Positions 1 through 6,680 of a stretch of 15,758 bases of DNA are shown one piece after another (positions within the stretch are counted from its first letter, which is position 1; the number at the start of each line of letters is the position of its first letter). The stretch comes from Prevotella sp. (lineage in GTDB: Bacteria; Bacteroidota; Bacteroidia; Bacteroidales; Bacteroidaceae), in assembly GCA_016291915.1 (NCBI GenBank), contig JAEEZP010000187.1, forward strand, positions 1 to 15,758. Reading direction: 5' to 3'. Made by a program: the position numbers and the translations under genes. A model generated the notes under the pieces. It was not told the origin of the DNA and searched no databases. It saw nothing but the letters and a program-made list of their open reading frames with translations.

Positions 1-30
1 CATCGTCAGGATATTCCGGGTACACATATT

Positions 31-1851
31 TTATTTATAAATAGGACCGAAGTTAGCACAGGCACGATAGTCAGCACCCTCCTTGTCCATTCCAAATGCA
101 TTCCATGCTGCCGGACGGAAGATGTCCTTATCGGCTACATTATGCATACATACCGGGATACGCAGGATTGAACAGAGCGTGATCAGGTCGGCACCGATAT
201 GTCCATAGGCAATAGCACCATGGTTGGCACCCCAGCAGTTCATCACTGAATATACATCCTTGAACGCATCCTTGCTAGGATCCAGACGGGGAGCAAACCA
301 AGTGGTAGGCCATGTGGGATCCGTACGCTTGTCAAGGATCTCATTGGTCTTCGGGTCGATATCCACGGTCCATCCCTCAGCGAGTTGCAACACTGGGCCG
401 AGTCCAGCCACCATGTTGACGCGCATCATAGTCATCGGCATGCCACCCTTGGAGAGGAAATGACTGGAGTAACCACCGCCACGGAAATAGTCACGGTCGG
501 CAGGCATCCATGAGGTAGCCTTCAGACAAGCCTCCACATCATCGTTAGTCATATTCCAGAACTCTTTCATCGTCGGCTTACCCTCAACATCAGTCATCGC
601 ACCGGTAGCATCGAGCGTGGTAGCACCGGAGTTGATCAGATGGATGAAGCCACCGGCAGCAGCACCTTCTGGTTTCTTACCTGCCACACGCTCCACAGCC
701 TCCGGACTCCAATAGGTACGGATATCGGAGAACATCACACCGCGGTTGGTCAGCAGATGACCGAAGAGCATCGACAAGCCGTTGAGAAAGTCGTTTTCCG
801 TAGCCAGCACATCAGCCTCACGGAGTCCGTTCCAGTCGAACGATGTGCAGAGCATTGACTCGGGGAAGTCGAAGTTCGGCTTGTAGTCAGTCCACTGACG
901 CTGTCCCTGAACACCACCGAAGAGGGCGTTATGTCCGAGGGCCTCCTCTTTATAACCCATCTCCAGGAGTTTGGGATTGCCATGCATCAAGTCACGGATG
1001 ATCATCATCGACTTCACCGTAAACTCCCAGTCGGCATCTTTCTCCTCACGGTTCTTACCCTTACCCTTACCGTTGAAGGTGGTCATCGGGGTACCTGGGA
1101 AGAGAGCACGATCCTCATTATAGTCATGTCCCTCCTGTGGCTTGCAGTATTTCTCCACCCATGCCATGGCTTTCTTAAACTCCTCCTTGTCATAGATACC
1201 GAAGTCCACACGGCGCAGGATCTCCACGAGAGAAACATATTCCGTGCGCATACCGAGATAGTTCTGCAGGAAGTCAGCATTCACGATAGAACCGGCGATA
1301 CCCATACAGGTATTACCCATAGAGAGATAACTCTTACCACGCATGGTAGCGACAGCCTGTGCAGAACGTGCGAAGCGGAGAATCTTCTCTGCCACATCAG
1401 CAGGAATCGTGTTATCATTCAGATCCTGCACATCATGACCGTAGATACCAAAGGCAGGAAGCCCCTTCTGTGCATGAGCGGCGAGAACAGCTGCCAGATA
1501 GACAGCACCCGGACGCTCTGTACCGTTGAATCCCCATACTGCCTTGGGATAGTGAGGATTCATATCCATCGTCTCCGACCCGTAGCACCAGCAGGAGGTG
1601 ACGGTGATGGTAGAGCCCACGCCCTCACGCTCGAATTTCTCGGCACAGGCAGCACTCTCAGCCACACGGCCGATCGTTGTATCGCTGATGACACACTCCA
1701 CGGGTGATCCGTCACCATTGTGGAGATTGGTTGATATCAATGTTGCCACAGCCTTGGCCAAAGCCATCGTCTTCTCTTCAAGACTCTCGCGAACGCCACC
1801 CTGTCTTCCGTCGATGGTCGGGCGAATACCTATTTTCGGATAATTGCTCAT
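31..1851 (-). CDS. fucI: L-fucose isomerase
   Basis: This 606-residue protein converts L-fucose to L-fuculose, the first step of cytoplasmic fucose breakdown; the family also acts on D-arabinose. The length is close to the roughly 590 residues usual for FucI, and the N-terminus (MSNYPKIGIRPTIDGRQGG) is typical. The Mn-binding residues expected from E. coli FucI (E337, D361, H528) can be placed at E352 in ATENDFLNG, D376 in FSDIRTYWSP and H544 in GANHG; the 24-residue spacing of the first two is kept. It is the last of three leftward genes, 150 nt beyond manC, and has a -7-like box of its own. No fucose permease, kinase or aldolase gene is visible; any partners would lie left of the window. 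The ATG is preceded by an A-rich leader. The assignment is secure; the in vivo substrate is inferred from the family. Confidence 0.97.
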   Translation of the reverse strand: MSNYPKIGIRPTIDGRQGGVRESLEEKTMALAKAVATLISTNLHNGDGSPVECVISDTTIGRVAESAACAEKFEREGVGSTITVTSCWCYGSETMDMNPHYPKAVWGFNGTERPGAVYLAAVLAAHAQKGLPAFGIYGHDVQDLNDNTIPADVAEKILRFARSAQAVATMRGKSYLSMGNTCMGIAGSIVNADFLQNYLGMRTEYVSLVEILRRVDFGIYDKEEFKKAMAWVEKYCKPQEGHDYNEDRALFPGTPMTTFNGKGKGKNREEKDADWEFTVKSMMIIRDLMHGNPKLLEMGYKEEALGHNALFGGVQGQRQWTDYKPNFDFPESMLCTSFDWNGLREADVLATENDFLNGLSMLFGHLLTNRGVMFSDIRTYWSPEAVERVAGKKPEGAAAGGFIHLINSGATTLDATGAMTDVEGKPTMKEFWNMTNDDVEACLKATSWMPADRDYFRGGGYSSHFLSKGGMPMTMMRVNMVAGLGPVLQLAEGWTVDIDPKTNEILDKRTDPTWPTTWFAPRLDPSKDAFKDVYSVMNCWGANHGAIAYGHIGADLITLCSILRIPVCMHNVADKDIFRPAAWNAFGMDKEGADYRACANFGPIYK

Positions 1852-1906
1852 AATTTGATTTTTGTTTAAATAGATTTATTATAAGTTATTATTTCTTTTC
1901 AATGCA

Positions 1907-1914
1907 CAAAATTA
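1907..1914 (-). promoter_or_regulatory. Candidate -7 box for fucI
   Basis: Read on the minus strand this is TAATTTTG, a full match to the Bacteroidetes -7 consensus TAnnTTTG, about 55 nt before the fucI start. No TTTG-type -33 box is found at the usual 19-21 nt spacing, so the promoter is tentative and may need an activator. It suggests that fucI can be transcribed apart from manC. Confidence 0.4.
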
Positions 1915-2001
1915 GGACTTCATGACGGATATGTATAGAAGAATCATCTCATTCTTTATCACTTCCGTATCAAAAGAACGAAATTAATTATCGTCTGTAA
2001 T

Positions 2002-3069
2002 CTACACTTCGCCTAAAAAATCCTTGATACGCTGTTCATCGTTCAAACGGCATATCAGCAGTCTGCCATTTTCCTCCGCGATGATATATCGGTCAAGCCC
2101 CTGAATCACCACTTTCTCCATGTTCATCGTGTGTATCACGCAGTTGTGGGTATCAAAGAGATTCACGTTATCCCCGATGACACAGTTGCCGGAAAGATCT
2201 TTCTTGGACTGCATATAGAGCGAGCCCCAGGTGCCCAGGTCGCTCCATCCGAAGTCGGCAGGACATACGAAGATCTCATCAGCCTTCTCCATGATGGCAT
2301 AGTCAACGGAGATCTTTGGACATTCGGGGAACAGCTGATCAATCATCTCCTGTTCTTTGTCTGTGCCATAGACATCTCGCAGACTCTCAAAGATCCGTGA
2401 GATCCTCGGCTCGTACATACGGAAAGCATTCACGATGGTTCTCACATTCCATATGAAGATACCAGCATTCCAATAGAAGCTCTTGTTCTGAATATACCTG
2501 ATGGCAACGTCGATTTTCGGTTTTTCCTTAAAGCTGTCCACCCTGAATATCTCTCTGTTCCGAGCACTGTTCGAACTCAGGTCAGCCTGGATATAACCGT
2601 ATCCTGTCTCCGGTCGTGTGGGTTTCATACCCAAGGTGACGATAGCATCAGAGTCGGCCGTAAATTCCATACATTTAGTAATCACCCGCTTGAACTCCTC
2701 TACATTCATCACAATATGGTCACTGGGCGTCACAACAATATTGGCCTTGGGATCAATACTCTTGATACGCCAACTGACATAAGCGATACAGGGAGCGGTG
2801 TTTCTGCGACAGGGCTCACAAAGAATGTTGCTGGCAGGAATGTCCGGAAGTTGTTCTTTCACCATCTCCGCATAATCCTTGTTCGTCACCACCCATACAT
2901 TCTCCGGGGTACAGATACCGTCGAAACGATCCATGGTCAACTGGAGAAGACTCTTCCCCACCCCCAGTACATCGATAAACTGCTTTGGCTTCTCCGTGGT
3001 GCTCATCGGCCAAAACCTGCTGCCGACACCACCCGCCATGATCACGATATGATTATTTTTAAGAGCCAT
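2002..3069 (-). CDS. manC: Mannose-1-phosphate guanylyltransferase
   Basis: This 355-residue nucleotidyltransferase makes GDP-mannose from GTP and mannose-1-phosphate in the cytoplasm, feeding mannose and (through Gmd and Fcl) fucose units of surface glycans. The GTP-binding signature GGVGSRFWPMS starts at residue 13 and is followed by EKPKQF at 26-31. Further family blocks are PSDH (115-118), GYGYIQ (156-161), FKEKP (180-184), WNAGIFIW (200-207), SVDYAIMEK (254-262) and FGWSDLGTW (273-281). It is the short form, with no C-terminal phosphomannose isomerase cupin. It lies 112 nt beyond dapA. I find no TAnnTTTG box in its leader, so read-through from dapA is plausible. The leader instead carries two short tandem arrays. 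The enzyme class is clear; manC is used as the usual symbol for this activity. Confidence 0.94.
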   Translation of the reverse strand: MALKNNHIVIMAGGVGSRFWPMSTTEKPKQFIDVLGVGKSLLQLTMDRFDGICTPENVWVVTNKDYAEMVKEQLPDIPASNILCEPCRRNTAPCIAYVSWRIKSIDPKANIVVTPSDHIVMNVEEFKRVITKCMEFTADSDAIVTLGMKPTRPETGYGYIQADLSSNSARNREIFRVDSFKEKPKIDVAIRYIQNKSFYWNAGIFIWNVRTIVNAFRMYEPRISRIFESLRDVYGTDKEQEMIDQLFPECPKISVDYAIMEKADEIFVCPADFGWSDLGTWGSLYMQSKKDLSGNCVIGDNVNLFDTHNCVIHTMNMEKVVIQGLDRYIIAEENGRLLICRLNDEQRIKDFLGEV

Positions 3070-3074
3070 AGATT

Positions 3075-3102
3075 AATTGAGAATTGAAAATTGATAATTG
3101 AT
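3075..3102 (+). repeat. 7-bp AATTGAN tandem array in manC leader
   Basis: Four contiguous heptamers, AATTGAG, AATTGAA, AATTGAT and AATTGAT, end 5 nt before the manC start codon (the gene reads leftward). On the transcript strand the array reads as repeated NTCAATT. It occupies the place where ribosome contacts would form, and there is no Shine-Dalgarno motif. Function is unknown. Confidence 0.75.
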
Positions 3103-3146
3103 AGTTAGATGATATTATTTTAGTCTATATTTACTATAGCCGTACA

Positions 3147-3188
3147 CTCTAAACCCTAAACTCTAAACCCTAAACTCTACACTAAATC
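3147..3188 (+). repeat. 7-bp CYCTAAA tandem array at the dapA 3' end
   Basis: Heptamers CTCTAAA, CCCTAAA, CTCTAAA and CCCTAAA run from 3147 to 3174 and continue in degenerate form (CTCTACA, CTAAATC) into the last codons of dapA. The dapA stop codon (3182-3184 on the minus strand) is therefore formed from array-like sequence. On the dapA transcript the units read TTTAGAG and TTTAGGG. The same CTCTAAA heptamer recurs about 9 kb away at 12148-12168. Confidence 0.8.
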
Positions 3189-4066
3189 TTCAACTCCTTA
3201 AGAATCGAGGAGATACGCTGTAAGGTAGTCAGACGCGTAGGTACCAGAGGCAGTCGCAGGACATTCTCAATGAATCCCATCTCGTGGAGCATCGCCTTAA
3301 CACCGGCAGGGTTACCATCCACGAAGAGGAGACTGAACAAGTCGGTGAACTTATGGTGAATCTTACGGGCAGCCTCAAACTCCCCGTTCATCTCCAGGCG
3401 TAACATCTTGGAGAACTCCCTGGGAAGCGCATTACCGATGACCGAGATTACACCCACAGCACCGCAAGCAACCATCGGATAAGTCAGTGCATCATCACCA
3501 CTGATCACATCAAAGTGAGCAGGTTTGTTCTTGATGATCTCATCCACCTGTTCCAGACTGCCGCTCGCTTCTTTGATAGCCACGATATTCGGACAGTCTT
3601 CCGCCAACCTGACCGTTGTCTCCGCCTTCATGTTGACGCCGGTGCGTCCAGGGACGTTATAGAGCACCACCGGCATACGGGTGGCATTGGCAATCGCCTT
3701 GAAATGCTGGTACAGTCCTTCCTGCGAGGGTTTGTTATAGTATGGGCATACACTGAGAATACCATCGATGCCATAGAAGTCTTCTGTCTGCAGTTCTTCG
3801 ATGATCGCTGCCGTATTGTTACCGCCACATCCCATCATGATAGGGACACGGCCGCCAGCCATCTCGATGGCCATCTTCTTTATTTCGGATTTCTCTTCTT
3901 TGGTAAGTGTTGGGGTCTCCCCTGTCGTAGCGAGGATAACTAAAAAGTCTGCTCCATTATCCAACTGATACCGCAGCAGTCCCCGCAATGCATCATAATC
4001 GACAGCACCCGACTCTTTGAAGGGAGTAACCAATGCAATACCTAAACCTTTGAAAATATTATCCAT
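3182..4066 (-). CDS. dapA: 4-hydroxy-tetrahydrodipicolinate synthase
   Basis: A 294-residue class I aldolase (TIM barrel) that condenses pyruvate with aspartate semialdehyde, the committed step to diaminopimelate and lysine. The Schiff-base lysine is K165 in IVAIKEASG. The catalytic tyrosine is Y136 in VLYNVPGRTG, with R141 in the same block. The threonine pair lies in ATTGE at 46-50, where many homologues have GTTGE, and the other family tyrosine is Y110 in CPYYNKPSQ. Length equals the family norm. It is the first of three leftward genes and has the second-best promoter in the window (4095-4126). Sugar-acid aldolases such as NanA share the fold, but the YNVPGRTG and DALTYPMVACGAVGVISV blocks favour DapA. 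Confidence 0.96.
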   Translation of the reverse strand: MDNIFKGLGIALVTPFKESGAVDYDALRGLLRYQLDNGADFLVILATTGETPTLTKEEKSEIKKMAIEMAGGRVPIMMGCGGNNTAAIIEELQTEDFYGIDGILSVCPYYNKPSQEGLYQHFKAIANATRMPVVLYNVPGRTGVNMKAETTVRLAEDCPNIVAIKEASGSLEQVDEIIKNKPAHFDVISGDDALTYPMVACGAVGVISVIGNALPREFSKMLRLEMNGEFEAARKIHHKFTDLFSLLFVDGNPAGVKAMLHEMGFIENVLRLPLVPTRLTTLQRISSILKELKI

Positions 4067-4094
4067 AAAAAAATAATTATATTAATATAATTTG

Positions 4095-4126
4095 CAAATT
4101 TACTATTTTCGAAGCAATTATCAAAA
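4095..4126 (-). promoter_or_regulatory. dapA promoter, Bacteroidetes -33/-7 type
   Basis: On the minus strand there is a TTTTG -33 box (4126-4122), a 19-nt spacer and a TAAATTTG -7 box (4102-4095), matching TTTG/TAnnTTTG. Transcription would start roughly 20 nt before the dapA ATG, giving a short leader. Confidence 0.65.
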
Positions 4127-4134
4127 TTTTTTTT

Positions 4135-4142
4135 TAACTTTG
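4135..4142 (+). promoter_or_regulatory. Candidate -7 box for truA
   Basis: TAACTTTG matches TAnnTTTG and lies 17 nt before the truA ATG, so the leader would be only about 10 nt. It is preceded by a run of nine T (4127-4135). No clear -33 TTTG is seen. It is back to back with the dapA promoter, whose -33 box lies only 8 nt away. Confidence 0.5.
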
Positions 4143-4159
4143 CTGATAAATATGAGAAT

Positions 4160-4891
4160 ATGAAAAGATATTTTATCTATTTATCCTACGATGGTACTGA
4201 CTATCATGGTTGGCAGATACAACCAAACGGCAAAAGTGTGCAGGAAGATTTGGAACATGCACTGACCACCCTCTTGCGGGAAACCGTAAGCATTACCGGT
4301 GCGGGACGTACGGATGCAGGGGTGCATGCCCGTATGATGGTTGCCCATTTCGAAACATTACAAGATATTGATACAAAACAACTTACCTATAAACTGAATA
4401 AATTTCTAAACCAGTCGATTGTCATACACGAGATAATGCCTGTGACAGAAGATCTGCATGCCCGTTTTAGTGCGACCTCCCGGACATACCATTATTTTAT
4501 CCACACACGGAAAGACCCTTTTTGCCGCAAATACTCCTGTCAGATACTCTACCCGCTCGATTTCCCATTGATGAACCAAGCAGCGGCTATCCTTACAGAA
4601 TATGAAGATTTCGGTGCTTTCTGTAAGTCACATACCGATGTAAAAACCACTCTTTGCCATGTCACCCAAGCGGAATGGGTACAGATTGATGAGCATCACT
4701 GGTATTTTGAAATCACCGCCAACCGTTTCTTAAGAAACATGGTGAGAGCAGTGGTAGGCACTCTGATCGATGTAGGTCGCCATCGCCTGACAATAGAAGC
4801 GTTCAGGAAAGTGATAGAGAGTGGCGAACGCACTTCAGCAGGTGAAAGCATGCCCGGTCATGCACTCTTTCTCGAACGTATCACTTATTAA
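4160..4891 (+). CDS. truA: tRNA pseudouridine(38-40) synthase TruA
   Basis: A 243-residue enzyme that isomerises uridines 38-40 in the anticodon arm of many tRNAs. The N-terminus MKRYFIYLSYDGTDYHGWQ is the standard TruA opening. The catalytic aspartate is D52 in the signature GAGRTDAGVHA. The C-terminal block RFLRNMVRAVVGTLIDVGR is also characteristic. It is shorter than E. coli TruA (270) but usual for Bacteroidetes. An ATG at 4152 is out of frame and meets a stop after three codons, so 4160 is the start. It is monocistronic here: divergent from dapA and convergent with comEC. Confidence 0.97.
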   Translation: MKRYFIYLSYDGTDYHGWQIQPNGKSVQEDLEHALTTLLRETVSITGAGRTDAGVHARMMVAHFETLQDIDTKQLTYKLNKFLNQSIVIHEIMPVTEDLHARFSATSRTYHYFIHTRKDPFCRKYSCQILYPLDFPLMNQAAAILTEYEDFGAFCKSHTDVKTTLCHVTQAEWVQIDEHHWYFEITANRFLRNMVRAVVGTLIDVGRHRLTIEAFRKVIESGERTSAGESMPGHALFLERITY

Positions 4892-5046
4892 CAAAGTCTG
4901 GGTGAAAGAAACATACCTGTATGATAGGTGATGCCAGGGAAAACCGTTCAAGAGATGGGTGGTGAGGTATAGGTATAACAAGGCAAGGAATACATAATGC
5001 GTTACACGTGTAATCGTACTTTGCAGGCTTTTGATAATCTATAGTG
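4892..5046 (+). other. Gene-free stretch downstream of truA
   Basis: I see no credible coding sequence; the longest ATG reading I noticed here (from 4921) is 14 codons. The stretch holds a 12-bp perfect palindrome, listed separately, followed by a weak -7-like TACTTTG (5017-5023), and then leads into the hairpin repeat. Confidence 0.5.
5002..5013. promoter_or_regulatory. 12-bp perfect palindrome, operator-like
   Basis: TTACACGTGTAA is self-complementary over its full length and sits 3 nt before TACTTTG (5017-5023), a shortened -7-like box. The arrangement resembles an operator beside a promoter, but no gene follows on the plus strand before the convergent comEC. Function is unproven. Confidence 0.3.
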
Positions 5047-5157
5047 AACTAATCGTGTATGGATTAGTTGACTTTTAAGTACTAATACTCGACTAATTGG
5101 GTACTGATTAGTCGACTTTTAAGTACTAATACTCGACTAATTGAGTACTGATTAGTC
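5047..5157. repeat. 44-bp tandem repeat forming three serial hairpins
   Basis: Two full 44-bp copies (5062-5105 and 5106-5149) differ at only two positions; partial copies flank them. Each junction makes a hairpin with ACTAAT/ATTAGT arms: 5047-5054 with 5062-5069 (8 bp, 7-nt loop), 5089-5097 with 5107-5115 (9 bp, 9-nt loop) and 5135-5141 with 5151-5157 (7 bp, 9-nt loop). Within a copy, GTAC and GTCGA starts alternate about every 11 bp. The array fills the convergent truA/comEC gap, and the repeat vocabulary continues into the last codons of comEC. Confidence 0.85.
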
Positions 5158-5165
5158 TGCTTTTA
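5135..5165 (+). terminator. Possible terminator for truA in the hairpin repeat
   Basis: The last hairpin (7-bp stem) is followed by TGCTTTTATT, a weak U-rich tail on the plus strand. Its position between two convergent genes fits a terminator. The stem is AT-rich and the tail is interrupted, so this is tentative. Confidence 0.3.
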
Positions 5166-6434
5166 TTGATTAGTACTCAAATCATCTATCATATAGTATT
5201 CACGAAAAGATGACCATCGCCCATAAAAGATTCTAATGATCAGATACAGGGTGATGAGTAATCCGTAAACCGCCAATAACTGCGGTAACGACCAATGAAT
5301 GCCATTGACCACCGGATGAGGTAACGAGGCACACCAAGCATTATACTCTTGAATGACCATCAGGTTATATTTTATCATGAGGGCGATAAACGACTGTAAT
5401 GCCGGGCAAAAAATCAGTATCTGGAAAAGAAGACTGAAATAGAGTAACATCGTAACACACGGGATAATAACCAGATTAGAAAGGAAGTACATCAGAGAGA
5501 ACTGATGGAAGTAGTATGCTGCTAAAGGAGCAGTTCCCAGTTGGGCTGCCGTACTCACCATAAACATCTGCCACATCCAACGGATTAATGGATTTCTAAT
5601 GTTTTGAAATATATTTACAACATCTTTATATATCACTACGATAGAAAAGACAGCCAGGAAAGATAACTGAAAGCCTATGTCATAGAGGTCCGTGGGGGTG
5701 ATCAACAACATAAGAATGGCTGTAAAAGCGAGTACATTTAGCGATATTCCATCCCGAGACAGCAGTCGGGCCAATGAAAAGACCGTCAACATGACCGTTG
5801 CCCTGATCACTGAAGGTGAAGAACCCGTCAGCATGGCAAAAAACCAGATAGCAGGAAGGGTATACAATACGATAAGACATTGTCGGAAAAGATAGTTCCG
5901 GATGAAGCAAAAAACCATGCGGAAGAAGAGATAGAAAAGAGCGAAGACAATCCCTGTGTGTAACCCTGACAAGGCAAGAATATGGGATGAACCACTTATT
6001 GAAAAAGGCTTTCTTATATCTTTATTTAACAATGACTTATCTCCAAGTGTTATAGCATTAATCAAAGCTTTTTCTTCCATGTTGAAATCGTAACGTTCAT
6101 AGGTAGCGAGTAATTGTTTACGAAGATGACTGATGTTTCTGGAACAATCACTAGAAACTGTATTTTCAGTTTCCTGATATGGAGCATCACCATGGTTTGA
6201 TACGATGCCCATACGAAGGATTCCGAACAATATTATCGTCATAGACAGCATGACCGACTGACCAATTTTCTTCCTATGGAAAAGCAATGTGAGGAGGAAG
6301 AACAAACAGCATATAGCAAAGCATATTTGTATGTCAATAAAAATTGACAAATACCCGCTTAATAACATACCCATCATCAAGAACAGAACAACCCTTAGCA
6401 AGGGCATCGTTTGCCATTTCCCGTTTGTTTTCAT
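5163..6434 (-). CDS. comEC: ComEC/Rec2-family membrane protein, short form
   Basis: A 423-residue polytopic inner-membrane protein with the competence core of ComEC, the channel through which one DNA strand enters the cytoplasm. About three hydrophobic segments occupy residues 13-78; residues 79-120 are a polar linker. The core then begins with KALINAITLGDKSLL and the hallmark SSHILALSGLHTGI (149-162), followed by GSSPSVIRATVM (204-215) and DIGFQLSFLAV (252-262), with about seven more membrane segments. Full-length relatives are about 650-780 residues. Here the periplasmic OB-fold between the N-terminal helices and the core is absent, and so is the C-terminal metallo-beta-lactamase domain. 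The core shows no frameshift. The final residues LSTNQ and the stop are encoded by sequence resembling the neighbouring repeat. Whether it still imports DNA cannot be told. Confidence 0.85.
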   Translation of the reverse strand: MKTNGKWQTMPLLRVVLFLMMGMLLSGYLSIFIDIQICFAICCLFFLLTLLFHRKKIGQSVMLSMTIILFGILRMGIVSNHGDAPYQETENTVSSDCSRNISHLRKQLLATYERYDFNMEEKALINAITLGDKSLLNKDIRKPFSISGSSHILALSGLHTGIVFALFYLFFRMVFCFIRNYLFRQCLIVLYTLPAIWFFAMLTGSSPSVIRATVMLTVFSLARLLSRDGISLNVLAFTAILMLLITPTDLYDIGFQLSFLAVFSIVVIYKDVVNIFQNIRNPLIRWMWQMFMVSTAAQLGTAPLAAYYFHQFSLMYFLSNLVIIPCVTMLLYFSLLFQILIFCPALQSFIALMIKYNLMVIQEYNAWCASLPHPVVNGIHWSLPQLLAVYGLLITLYLIIRIFYGRWSSFREYYMIDDLSTNQ

Positions 6435-6453
6435 AGCGATGATTTAGCTCCTG

Positions 6454-6461
6454 CAAAGTTA
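6454..6461 (-). promoter_or_regulatory. Candidate -7 box for comEC
   Basis: On the minus strand this reads TAACTTTG, a match to TAnnTTTG, 19 nt before the comEC ATG, so the leader would be very short. A CAAA (TTTG on the minus strand) at 6491-6494 is 29 nt away, too far for a normal -33 box. Confidence 0.45.
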
Positions 6462-6621
6462 ATTGATTAGCTGAAGTTAGGTGATTAAAACAAATTCTTT
6501 TTTGCTAAGAAAATGCAGTTTTCTACGACAACAGTGTTTCGACGGATGGAGAGAAGAGCGTAAAAGAATAGAAAAATCGATAAAAACGAGACACACATGC
6601 AGATAATTGGAAAATTATGCT

Positions 6622-6649
6622 TAAATTTGCAGGCTGATACTATGTATCA
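6622..6649 (+). promoter_or_regulatory. Candidate M6 protease promoter and adjacent dyad
   Basis: TAAATTTG (6622-6629) matches TAnnTTTG and lies about 50 nt before the protease ATG. No -33 TTTG is seen at the right spacing. Just downstream, 6635-6649 is a perfect dyad (TGATAC, loop TAT, GTATCA) near the expected transcription start. It could be an operator or a 5' hairpin. The rest of the 246-bp divergent gap (6435-6680) shows nothing else I can name. Confidence 0.4.
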
Positions 6650-6680
6650 ATGTTTAATCTGAAGTAAAAAGAAAAGAAAT

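Noticed and set aside
931..1707. A 258-codon plus-strand open frame opposite fucI
   Set aside because: It lies wholly antisense to a clear FucI, its translation matches no family I know, and long antisense frames are expected from the codon use of the real gene.
3147..3181. Telomere-like TTTAGGG units on the minus strand
   Set aside because: The units alternate with TTTAGAG, are few and internal, and lie in a bacterial gene gap. The likeness to plant telomere repeats is chance.
4921..4965. Small ORF of 14 codons after truA
   Set aside because: It is too short, has no supporting promoter or ribosome-binding signal, and shows no recognisable peptide.
5163..6434. comEC as a pseudogene
   Set aside because: The frame is uninterrupted, the core motifs are intact, and no remnants of the missing domains are seen in the flanking DNA.
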